Source: Paenibacillus cymbidii
Lineage (GTDB): Bacteria; Bacillota; Bacilli; Paenibacillales; NBRC-103111
Direction of reading: 5' to 3'
Length of the DNA stretch: 64,000 nt
Assembly: GCF_004764705.1 (NCBI RefSeq)
Contig: NZ_SHLX01000012.1
Span: forward strand, 62,001-126,000
The notes under the pieces were generated by a model. The model saw nothing but the letters and a program-made list of their open reading frames with translations. It searched no databases and was not told the DNA's origin. Numbering within the stretch: the first letter of the stretch is position 1; the number at the start of each line of letters is the position of its first letter. Positions 26,419-33,736 of this stretch are shown here, in pieces. The position numbers and the translations under genes are program-made.

Positions 26419-27798
26419 ATGAAGACGCTTTACAGCCGGGTGCTGCTGATCACATTGGCCGTTATTTTCGCCAGCAGCATGCTCGGTTTTTTCGCATCGA
26501 ACATTTATTACCATGTCAAGCTGAAGCCTTATAACGACGGGAAGCTTGTGTCCATCGCGGAGGAGATGAAGCGGTTTATTGAAGCGGAGCCTGCCGGCAT
26601 GGATCGTTATCTGCGCAATGCCGCCGCTCTCGGCTATGAAATCTATGTGACGGACGGGAAAGCGGATAATCAATTTTATGGAAAAAGCTTTCGTCAACAG
26701 GATCTGGACGAGCGGGACGTCGCGCTGGTGATTGGCGGCGGCGTCTACCACGGCGTGGCGCAGTTTCCGAACAAGCCGTTCGTCTCCGGCTTCTTCGACA
26801 ACCGCCTGAGCAACACGGTAGGCGTCCCCGTTCAATTGGCGGCGAAGCCGTATGCCTTGTTCATGCGGCCGGACGTGCTGCTGCAGTTCGGCGAGCTTCG
26901 CTCTTTTTTTGCTTTGGTCGGTTTGCTGACCGTCATCATCAGCATGCTGCTTTTTGTCATCAGCACCCGCTACATCGTCAAGCCGATTACGAGGCTCACC
27001 GAAGCGACAAGGCGGTTAGCGCAAGGAAATTACAATCTGCGGCTGACAGCCGGAAGGCGAGACGAAATCGGTCAATTGGCCGGACACTTCACGACGATGA
27101 GCCGGGAGCTGGAACGGGTCGACCTTGCGCGCCAGCAGTTTGTGTCGAATGTGTCGCATGAATTTCAGTCGCCGCTCGCTTCGATCCAGGGCTTTGCCAA
27201 AATATTGGCGCAGAGCGATTTGCCGCAGGAGGAACGGGAGCAATATGCGGCGATTGTTGAAGCCGAAAGCCGCCATCTTTCCTTGCTGGGCAAACAGCTG
27301 CTGCTGCTTTCTTCTCTGGAGCAAGGGGGAGAGGCGCTGAACAAGAAGCAGTTCGCCTTGCGCGGCCAAATTCGTCAAGCAGCCGAGATGCTGCAATGGC
27401 AGCTGGAAGAGAAGGAGCTGCTGCTGAAGCTTTCCGTTCCGGAGTCGATTTCGATTTGCGGCGATGACGTGTTATTGATGCAGGTGTGGATCAATTTGCT
27501 CGGCAATGCGGTGAACCATATTCCGCCCGGCCGGGAAATTGAAATCCGCGCAGAGATGACGTCGTCTTGTGCGCGCGTCGTTATTGCGGATACCGGGGAC
27601 GGGATCCCTGCGGAGCATCTGCCGTTTCTGTTCGACCGGTTCTACCGCGTCGACAGCGCGCGCGAGCGCGCTTCCGGCCGAACCGGCCTTGGACTCGCCA
27701 TCGTGAAGAAGATTGTGCTGCTGCACGAAGGAAACGTCGAAGCAACCAGCGCGCCCGGAGCCGGCACACAGTTCATCGTAACGCTTCCCGTTTTGTAA
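26419..27798 (+). CDS. hssS: Heme sensor histidine kinase HssS
   Basis: 459 residues. TM1 ~9-29, an extracellular sensor of ~130 residues with conserved-looking YHVKLKPYNDGKL and FVSGFFDNRLSNTVGVPV (matching the HssS pattern), TM2 ~165-187, HAMP, then HisKA with NVSHEFQSPL (His ~247) and HATPase with NLLGNAVNHI, DTGDGIPAEHL and TGLGLAIVKK. It begins at the base after the hssR stop codon. Senses membrane heme damage or heme and phosphorylates HssR. Confidence 0.9.
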   Translation: MKTLYSRVLLITLAVIFASSMLGFFASNIYYHVKLKPYNDGKLVSIAEEMKRFIEAEPAGMDRYLRNAAALGYEIYVTDGKADNQFYGKSFRQQDLDERDVALVIGGGVYHGVAQFPNKPFVSGFFDNRLSNTVGVPVQLAAKPYALFMRPDVLLQFGELRSFFALVGLLTVIISMLLFVISTRYIVKPITRLTEATRRLAQGNYNLRLTAGRRDEIGQLAGHFTTMSRELERVDLARQQFVSNVSHEFQSPLASIQGFAKILAQSDLPQEEREQYAAIVEAESRHLSLLGKQLLLLSSLEQGGEALNKKQFALRGQIRQAAEMLQWQLEEKELLLKLSVPESISICGDDVLLMQVWINLLGNAVNHIPPGREIEIRAEMTSSCARVVIADTGDGIPAEHLPFLFDRFYRVDSARERASGRTGLGLAIVKKIVLLHEGNVEATSAPGAGTQFIVTLPVL

Positions 27799-27804
27799 TG
27801 AGTT

Positions 27805-27837
27805 ATTCACGCGCCGTTCATTTTCGCCCCCTACACT
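27805..27837 (+). promoter_or_regulatory. Candidate HssR box and promoter of hrtBA
   Basis: In the 63-base gap between hssS and hrtB, ATTCA (27805-27809) and GTTCA (27816-27820) form a direct repeat with 11-base pitch, followed by TTTT. The Staphylococcus HssR box is a GTTCATATT direct repeat with the same 11-base pitch. A -10-like TACACT (27832-27837) lies downstream, placing the box over the -35 region as expected for an activator site. Confidence 0.6.
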
Positions 27838-27861
27838 GGAACCATCAAGGAGGGAAGCGCA

Positions 27862-28989
27862 ATGTATCTGGCCATTCGGGAGATGAGATTCGCCAAAGTC
27901 CGGTATTCGCTGCTGGCAACCATTATGCTGCTGGTCGCTTTCCTGGTCCTGTTCGTTACCGGACTTGCGCGCGGTCTCGCTTATGACAACGCGGCATCGA
28001 TTCAGAATATGACCGCAACCCATTTTATTATGGAGAAAGATTCGAATCATCGGTTCACCCGCTCGCAAATCGGTGAAAAGGACCTGGCAGCGGCCGGCTC
28101 CATAACGGGAGAAGAGTATGCGCAGCCGCTGGGAGTCAGGATGGCAACCGTAACGGCCGAAGGAACCGCCCTCAAGCTCGACGTGACGCTTCTCGGGATC
28201 AGGCCGGAAGGCTGGCTGATGCCCCCGGTAACCGCCGGGGCGGCCATTTCGTCGCAGAAGTCGGGCCAAGCGGTGGTCGACAGCAAACTGAAGGATTCGG
28301 GGATCGGCCTTGGCGACGTGATCGTCGATTCGGCTTCCGGCTTGAAATGGACGGTCGGCGGGTTCGTCAGCCATGAATCGTTCAGCCATTCGCCGGCGGT
28401 ATTCCTGAACGAGTCCGACTGGCGGCAAATTCAGTCGGCGGCTTCGGCGCGGCCGGGAGTGGCTTCGGCAGAGGCCGGCACGACCTACAGCGCGATTGCC
28501 GTGAAGGCGAACAAGCAGCAGGCGAAGCAGCTTGCGGATCTGCTGCCGGATGCCGAAGTCGTGGCCAAATCGCAAGCCGTTTCGGCCATTCCGGGCTACA
28601 AGGAAGAACAAGGCTCGCTGATGATGATGATCGTATTCCTGTTTATTATCGCATCTTTCGTTCTGGCGGTATTTTTTTACGTCATTACCATTCAGAAGAG
28701 CAGCCAGTTCGGCATTCTGAAAGCGATCGGCGCCCGATCCGCCTACCTGGCGCGCAGCGTCACGCTTCAGGTGCTGGTTTTGGCCGCGGGCAGCCTTACA
28801 GTCGCCATCCTGCTTGTCCAGGCGGTGGAAGCCGGTTTGCCCGCCGGCATGCCGTTCCGGCTTCCTGTATCCGATCTGGCGCTGACGAGCGTCGCTTTTA
28901 TCGCGATGTCGCTAGCCGGATCGTTGCTTTCGGTCTGGAAAGTGACCCGAATCGACGCCTTGGACGCGATTGGGAGGGCTGCGGCATGA
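27862..28989 (+). CDS. hrtB: Heme efflux ABC permease HrtB (FtsX/MacB type)
   Basis: 375 residues. FtsX-like fold: N-terminal helix (~16-36), a large extracytosolic domain (~40-250), then three C-terminal helices (SLMMMIVFLFIIASFVLAVFFY; VTLQVLVLAAGSLTVAILLV; LALTSVAFIAMSLAGSLLSV). The intracellular loop SSQFGILKAIGARS is the standard coupling helix. With HrtA it expels heme from the membrane. GGAGGG 8 bases before ATG 27862. Its stop overlaps the hrtA start by ATGA. Confidence 0.9.
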   Translation: MYLAIREMRFAKVRYSLLATIMLLVAFLVLFVTGLARGLAYDNAASIQNMTATHFIMEKDSNHRFTRSQIGEKDLAAAGSITGEEYAQPLGVRMATVTAEGTALKLDVTLLGIRPEGWLMPPVTAGAAISSQKSGQAVVDSKLKDSGIGLGDVIVDSASGLKWTVGGFVSHESFSHSPAVFLNESDWRQIQSAASARPGVASAEAGTTYSAIAVKANKQQAKQLADLLPDAEVVAKSQAVSAIPGYKEEQGSLMMMIVFLFIIASFVLAVFFYVITIQKSSQFGILKAIGARSAYLARSVTLQVLVLAAGSLTVAILLVQAVEAGLPAGMPFRLPVSDLALTSVAFIAMSLAGSLLSVWKVTRIDALDAIGRAAA

Positions 28990-29663
28990 AACACAGGCTG
29001 ATCCTGCAAAATATTACGCATACGTTCGAGGACGGCGGCATGCAGCGAACGGTGCTGGACCAACTGAACGTGCAAGTGGCGGAAGGCGAACTGGTCGCCG
29101 TTATGGGGCCTTCCGGTTCCGGGAAAAGCACATTTCTGTCGATCGCCGGCGCGCTGCTGGAGCCGACGGGCGGGGAAGTTTATGTGGACGGGGAAGCGAT
29201 ATCCGGCAAAAACGGGCAGGAATTGGCCGCCATGCGGCTGCATAAGCTGGGGTTTATTTTCCAAAGCGCGCACCTGATTCCTTATTTAAAGGTGGAAGAG
29301 CAGCTGTTGTTTGTCGCAAGGCTGGGGGGAATGGACCGAATGAAGGCGGCCGGACGCTCGCGCGACATGCTGCACAAGCTCGGCTTGAGCCACCGCGGAA
29401 GTGCGTATCCCGAGAAGCTGTCGGGAGGCGAACGCCAGCGTGCGGCCATCGCCAGAGCGCTGATGAACGATCCGGCCGTGCTTCTGGCCGACGAGCCGAC
29501 AGCGAGCCTGGATGCCTCCAGGGGGATGGATGTCGTACGTTTGATCGCCGGCGAAGTGAAGCAGTCGGGCAAAAGCGCAGTCATGGTGACGCATGACGAA
29601 CGCGTTGTGCCGCTGTGCGACCGCGTGCTTTATTTAACGAACGGCGGTCTGGCCGAAAAGTAG
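28986..29663 (+). CDS. hrtA: Heme efflux ABC ATPase HrtA
   Basis: 225 residues. MacB/LolD-class ATPase: Walker A GPSGSGKST, Q-loop LGFIFQSAHLIPYLKVEEQL (close to HrtA), signature LSGGERQRAAIARAL, Walker B VLLADEPTASLD and switch His VMVTHDERV. Starts in a 4-base overlap with hrtB, so the pair is translationally coupled. The order hrtB-hrtA is the reverse of the name order but is seen in heme-efflux operons. No clear terminator follows; the 130 bases to the next, converging gene are GC-rich with nothing recognisable. Confidence 0.92.
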   Translation: MKHRLILQNITHTFEDGGMQRTVLDQLNVQVAEGELVAVMGPSGSGKSTFLSIAGALLEPTGGEVYVDGEAISGKNGQELAAMRLHKLGFIFQSAHLIPYLKVEEQLLFVARLGGMDRMKAAGRSRDMLHKLGLSHRGSAYPEKLSGGERQRAAIARALMNDPAVLLADEPTASLDASRGMDVVRLIAGEVKQSGKSAVMVTHDERVVPLCDRVLYLTNGGLAEK

Positions 29664-29793
29664 GAAGCAGCAAGCCGTGCGGTCGCCCCTCGCCGCTCGC
29701 GCACTTGGCCGGCGACCGGCGACGCGCGCGACCGTTGCGTCACTATTTCGCAAGACAACCCCGCCACGCCGCGCGTCCAAGCGGGCGGGCACC

Positions 29794-31197
29794 TTACGAG
29801 CGCTCGCCCTTCGGCCGCTCGCGCACCTGGCCGGCGACGCGCGCTACCGTTGCGTCGTCGACCTCGGCTTCGCCGTAGCGGGTGCGCTGGTACGCCTGCA
29901 GCAGCTCGTCCGGCAGCGGCGCCCGGCCTCCGCCGCTTCCGCGGCCGAGTTCGTCGGCCGTCTCGCGCGGCGTCAGCTGCGGCCGGAACCGGTAGCCCGC
30001 GGCGATGCTGCGCTGCAGCACCTGGCGGTACAGGTAGCGGATGCGCGCCCGATTGTCGGGCAGCTCTTCCCAGGCCGGTTCTTTGTCGCGGTTGCCGCCG
30101 AACCGGTCCCGCCAGCGCTGCCGGTAACCGGCGGCCAGCTGCTTCCAGTCGAGCAGCGATTCGCTTTCGTCGACATACCCGCTGCCGTCGTCCGTTGTTT
30201 CTCCGGCGTCCTTGAGCCGCCGGTTCAGCCAGGCGGTCAGCTTGCGGCCGAGCCGAACAAGCGCCTTGCCCGCCATATAGAGCGCAAACAGCGCCAGCGC
30301 AGCGAGCAGGAGGTAAGCGATGATCATGAAGATCGTTTCCATCAGCTTGGCCAAAAACGACGGCTCGCCCGCTTCCGGCAGCGGCATGGGCTGCTGCGGC
30401 GGAGCTGACGCCTGCGGGGGCGGCGGCTCCTGTTCGCCGGGGCCGATCAGCGACAGCAGCCAGGCGACGAAGTCGCGCAGCCAGGCCGCGAGCCACACGA
30501 AGCCGTCGCGGATGCGGCCGATGAAGCCGACCAGCAGCACAACGGCGAGCAGGACGGCGATCAGCAGCCGGTTGTTGCGCAGCGCCCGGCGCGTCAGCAC
30601 GGAATGCGACGACGCCGCAGCCGGCTGACTGCCTTCGGCCGGCATGCCGGTCACTTGCGCTTCGCGGTCGAGGTTCGTCCGTCCCGCCGCGAACAGCGTT
30701 ATCGCGAGAGCGAGCAGCCCGAGCCAGGGAACCGTCGATTGCAGCGGCAAATCGGGCGTGGGTTTGGCCAGTCCGACATAAGCCGTCAGCAGAAAATAGG
30801 CGGCCAATCCGACGGTATAATGCACAGGCGCAAACGCTTCGGACCACGCCCTGCCGGCGGATGCCGCGCCGCGGTACAGCGCGAGTCCGCCTGCGGCCGC
30901 CGTGACGGCAGCCGCGAGCGACAGCCCGAACAGCGCCCACGCCGCAACAAGCGCGGTTGCCGCGCCAAGCGGGATAAGCGCCAGTCGGCGGCGGATGGCG
31001 AACAGACGGCGGTAAACGAATCCGACCGCATAAAAAACCGTCAAACCCGGAAGCCATAACCGCAAGTCGACGTCTTCGGCGATCAGGGAGCCGACGAGCA
31101 GCAGAAACGGATAGTACAGCAGCAGCTCGACAAACCCGTGGCGCCAGGCGGTCAGCAATTGTTGTGCGGCTCTTGCGCCGCCGTTATCTCGTTTCAT
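29794..31197 (-). CDS. DUF4129-type membrane protein of the MoxR/DUF58 cluster
   Basis: 467 residues. About five N-terminal helices (~15-190), two more (~205-240), a proline-rich extracytosolic loop, another helix (~295-320), then a cytosolic C-terminal DUF4129-like domain (RARIRYLYRQVLQRSIAAGYRFRPQLTPRETADEL). In relatives a transglutaminase domain often sits in or beside this protein; none is seen here. ATG 31195-31197 has a GAGGAGAGGGG site and overlaps the DUF58 stop by 14 bases. Third gene of the moxR operon, of unproved function (often linked to cell-envelope or stress traits). Confidence 0.8.
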   Translation of the reverse strand: MKRDNGGARAAQQLLTAWRHGFVELLLYYPFLLLVGSLIAEDVDLRLWLPGLTVFYAVGFVYRRLFAIRRRLALIPLGAATALVAAWALFGLSLAAAVTAAAGGLALYRGAASAGRAWSEAFAPVHYTVGLAAYFLLTAYVGLAKPTPDLPLQSTVPWLGLLALAITLFAAGRTNLDREAQVTGMPAEGSQPAAASSHSVLTRRALRNNRLLIAVLLAVVLLVGFIGRIRDGFVWLAAWLRDFVAWLLSLIGPGEQEPPPPQASAPPQQPMPLPEAGEPSFLAKLMETIFMIIAYLLLAALALFALYMAGKALVRLGRKLTAWLNRRLKDAGETTDDGSGYVDESESLLDWKQLAAGYRQRWRDRFGGNRDKEPAWEELPDNRARIRYLYRQVLQRSIAAGYRFRPQLTPRETADELGRGSGGGRAPLPDELLQAYQRTRYGEAEVDDATVARVAGQVRERPKGERS

Positions 31198-32341
31198 AGC
31201 TGCCCCTCTCCTCGGCTGCCAACGCCGCGGCCGCTTGCCCTGCGTCAACGGAGCCGGTCAGCAGCGCCCGCGTCAGCGGCACGATATCGACCGCATTGCC
31301 GGCGCGCCGCAAGCTGTCGATGTGCGTCTGCATGGCGTCGCTGACGAAGCTGGTGATCAGCACGATGTCCTGCTGCGTGACACCTTCCGCGACATCCCGC
31401 TCGAGGAACGCGTCGATGCCGACGTATCGAGCCATTTCCAGCCGTGCCATCGTTTCCAGCAGCGTCTGCAAATGGTCCTGTCCGCTGCCGGCCGGGACGC
31501 GAACGGTTTCGTTCTTGGCGTCGGAGGTATAGCCGTTGCAGCCGAAGCCGGTTTCGACCCCTTGGCGAATCGCGTAAGTAGCAAGTGAAGCCGCGTAGGA
31601 AAGGCCGAGCTCGATCAGCTCCGGATCGGACACATCCTTCCACATTTGCTCCGTAACGTCAAAATTCACATAAATCATCAGCCGATGATCGGCCGTGTAA
31701 TCGCGCTTGTGCACCTGCAAGCTGCCGGTGCGGGCGGTGGCGCTCCAGTTGACGCGGTTCAGCGCGTCGCCGGAACGGTACTCGCGCACGCCGGCGAGCA
31801 GGAACGGATCGTCGACGATCCAGCGCCGCACCGCCAAATCGCCAAGCCAGCTGTGCGAAGGCAGCGGAATGTCCGCCAGCGGCACGACGCGCGGATACAC
31901 GAGCAGCTCACAGCTGAGCGGCAGCTGCTTGTAGCTGCGCTGCAGGCCGATCGGGTCGCCGCACGTCAGCGTGGCCGACTGGAGGAGGTAGTGGCCGCGT
32001 TTCGCGCAAACGACGCGGTGCGTGCGGGTAATCTGCATATACGGCTGCAGGTGGAATACACTCGTATGATTTTGAAAAAATTGCCCGCTCTTGATATCCA
32101 GATTGAACTGGCCGCGAAAACGCAAGCCGGCGTGAATCATCGATTCGAGCCGCAGCCAGGGAAGCGGCAGCAGCTTCCGGTTGGCGATCCGTTCGATCAT
32201 TTCGACTTCGTCGCCCTCGTAGCAGGCCGCAACGTTGAAATGGCGGCTGTACTGCAGTTTTCTCAAACCGTATCGGCGATAGATTCGCATTTGCACGAAC
32301 AGCACCACGCAGGCGACGAACAAAATCCACGGAATGCTCAT
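31184..32341 (-). CDS. DUF58-domain membrane protein
   Basis: 385 residues. One or two N-terminal helices (MSIPWILFVACVVLFVQ), an extracytosolic or cytosolic beta-rich part, then the DUF58 core with REYRSGDALNRVNWSATARTGSLQVH (the family signature) and a von-Willebrand-A-like C-terminal half (LMIYVNFDV; LVLITSF-like IVLITSFVSD). DUF58 proteins work with MoxR ATPases as substrates or assembly partners. Starts 8 bases after the moxR stop codon. Confidence 0.9.
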   Translation of the reverse strand: MSIPWILFVACVVLFVQMRIYRRYGLRKLQYSRHFNVAACYEGDEVEMIERIANRKLLPLPWLRLESMIHAGLRFRGQFNLDIKSGQFFQNHTSVFHLQPYMQITRTHRVVCAKRGHYLLQSATLTCGDPIGLQRSYKQLPLSCELLVYPRVVPLADIPLPSHSWLGDLAVRRWIVDDPFLLAGVREYRSGDALNRVNWSATARTGSLQVHKRDYTADHRLMIYVNFDVTEQMWKDVSDPELIELGLSYAASLATYAIRQGVETGFGCNGYTSDAKNETVRVPAGSGQDHLQTLLETMARLEMARYVGIDAFLERDVAEGVTQQDIVLITSFVSDAMQTHIDSLRRAGNAVDIVPLTRALLTGSVDAGQAAAALAAEERGSYETR

Positions 32342-32349
32342 GGCCGCCC

Positions 32350-33309
32350 CTAGCTGCGCTGCAGCTCTTCGGCCGGCACGGCGATGCCGCCTACGATGCG
32401 CGCAAGCAGCTGTTCGGCGTCGCCGGCAGAGCGCCGCGCCGCGTTCCGCAGCAGCAGACGGTGCGCCAGCACGGGCGCCGCCATCGCTTTGACATCGTCG
32501 GGAATGACGTATTCCCGGCCTTGCAGCAGCGCCTGCACCTGCACCGCGCGAAGCAGCGCCTGACTGCCGCGCGGACTGACGCCAAGCGCGATGTCGTCGT
32601 GCGCGCGGGTCGCTTCCACGATTTGCAGCATATAGCGTAGTAGGTCGTCGCTTACGCGTACTCGCGAATAATTCGTTTGCATCGCGACGACATCGCTTTT
32701 GCGAATGACGCTCGCCACCTGCGCAAGCGGGCTCGATTCCTTGAACCGGCGCATAATTTCGAGCCCTTCTCCGGTCGACGGATACCCCATTTTCACCTTC
32801 AGCAGAAACCGGTCAAGCTGCGCTTCCGGCAGCGGGAACGTGCCCTGGTTTTCCACCGGATTCTGGGTGGCGATGACAAGAAACGGCTGCTCGAGCGGCA
32901 TCGTTTCGCCGTCTACGGTTACCTGCCGCTCCTCCATGCACTCGAGCAGGCTCGACTGCGTACGCGGGGTGGCGCGGTTGATTTCGTCGGCGACGATGAC
33001 GTTGGCGAACAGCGGGCCTTGCCGGAACGTAAATTCGTTCGTCCGCTGGTTGTAGAAATGGATGCCGCTGAGATCGGAAGGCAGCAGGTCCGGCGTAAAT
33101 TGGATGCGCTTCATCGAGCAGTCGAGCGAAGCGGCTAGCGTCTTGGCGAGCAGCGTTTTGCCGGTGCCGGGGACGTCTTCGAGCAGTACGTGGCCGGAGG
33201 CGATCAAGGCGATCAGCAATTGATCGACGACCGTTTCCTTGCCGACGATTACCCCGGCGATATTTTGTTTGATCCGGTCAGCAGCTTCGCGGATGTGGGA
33301 GAGTTCCAT
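32350..33309 (-). CDS. MoxR-family AAA+ ATPase
   Basis: 319 residues. AAA_3 domain with Walker A LEDVPGTGKTLLAK, Walker B NVIVADEINRATPRTQSSLLECMEER, sensor 1 LVIATQNPVENQGTFPLPEAQLDRFLLK and a C-terminal lid (LGVSPRGSQALLRAVQVQALLQGREYVIPDDVK). MoxR proteins are chaperone-like ATPases that mature partner proteins. ATG 33309 is likely (AGGA 11 bases before); GTG 33318 is an alternative. First gene of the three-gene minus-strand operon. Confidence 0.92.
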   Translation of the reverse strand: MELSHIREAADRIKQNIAGVIVGKETVVDQLLIALIASGHVLLEDVPGTGKTLLAKTLAASLDCSMKRIQFTPDLLPSDLSGIHFYNQRTNEFTFRQGPLFANVIVADEINRATPRTQSSLLECMEERQVTVDGETMPLEQPFLVIATQNPVENQGTFPLPEAQLDRFLLKVKMGYPSTGEGLEIMRRFKESSPLAQVASVIRKSDVVAMQTNYSRVRVSDDLLRYMLQIVEATRAHDDIALGVSPRGSQALLRAVQVQALLQGREYVIPDDVKAMAAPVLAHRLLLRNAARRSAGDAEQLLARIVGGIAVPAEELQRS

Positions 33310-33472
33310 GCGTAACACCGTCCTGTCGGGAAATGGGAGTGCGAATGCCGTGCAGCCGCTTGGTAAAAACGCTTCCATCTAACCATACCACTTTCGCCAC
33401 AAGTATCCAAACAAAATGGGAAATTGCCGCCGGATGCGCGCCGAAAGGCCGGCTTCGTTGCACCATGTTGCG

Positions 33473-33665
33473 AAATAAGCCATGTTTCATTGGCTATTTG
33501 GTCAGAAATGGACGGATGCCAAGAAATAACCAGTGAAATCGCTGGCTATTTCGCAGGAAAGTTCGATTTTGGAGCTGTTTGATGCGAATAACCAGTGTTA
33601 TCACTGGCTATTTTCGATGGAGCAGGGGGAAAAGAGGCGAATAGGCCATTTTTCATGGCCTATTT
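33473..33665 (-). repeat. Four-palindrome element, copy B (reverse orientation)
   Basis: Type II (33473-33499), type I (33523-33552), type I (33587-33612), type II (33640-33665): the same order and pitch as the other copies, 193 bp. Loop polarity (ATTTTTCAT on the right) shows it is reversed, like copy A. It lies between the moxR start and the 3' end of the collagen-like gene, both minus. The last spacer (GAGGCGAATAGGCC) is shared with copy A. The rest of the gap 33310-33736 shows only the terminator below. Confidence 0.9.
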
Positions 33666-33687
33666 TTTTCGGAAGCGGAGCGCACGG

Positions 33688-33720
33688 CAAAAAGCCCGCC
33701 TCTTGTCGAGGGGCGGGCTA
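33688..33720 (-). terminator. Rho-independent terminator of the collagen-like gene
   Basis: Read on minus, AGCCCGCC-CCTC pairs with GAGG-CGGGCT around a short CGACAA loop, followed by TTTTTG. It begins 17 bases after the stop codon at 33737. Confidence 0.85.
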
Positions 33721-33736
33721 TGCGGCGGCGCGTCCG

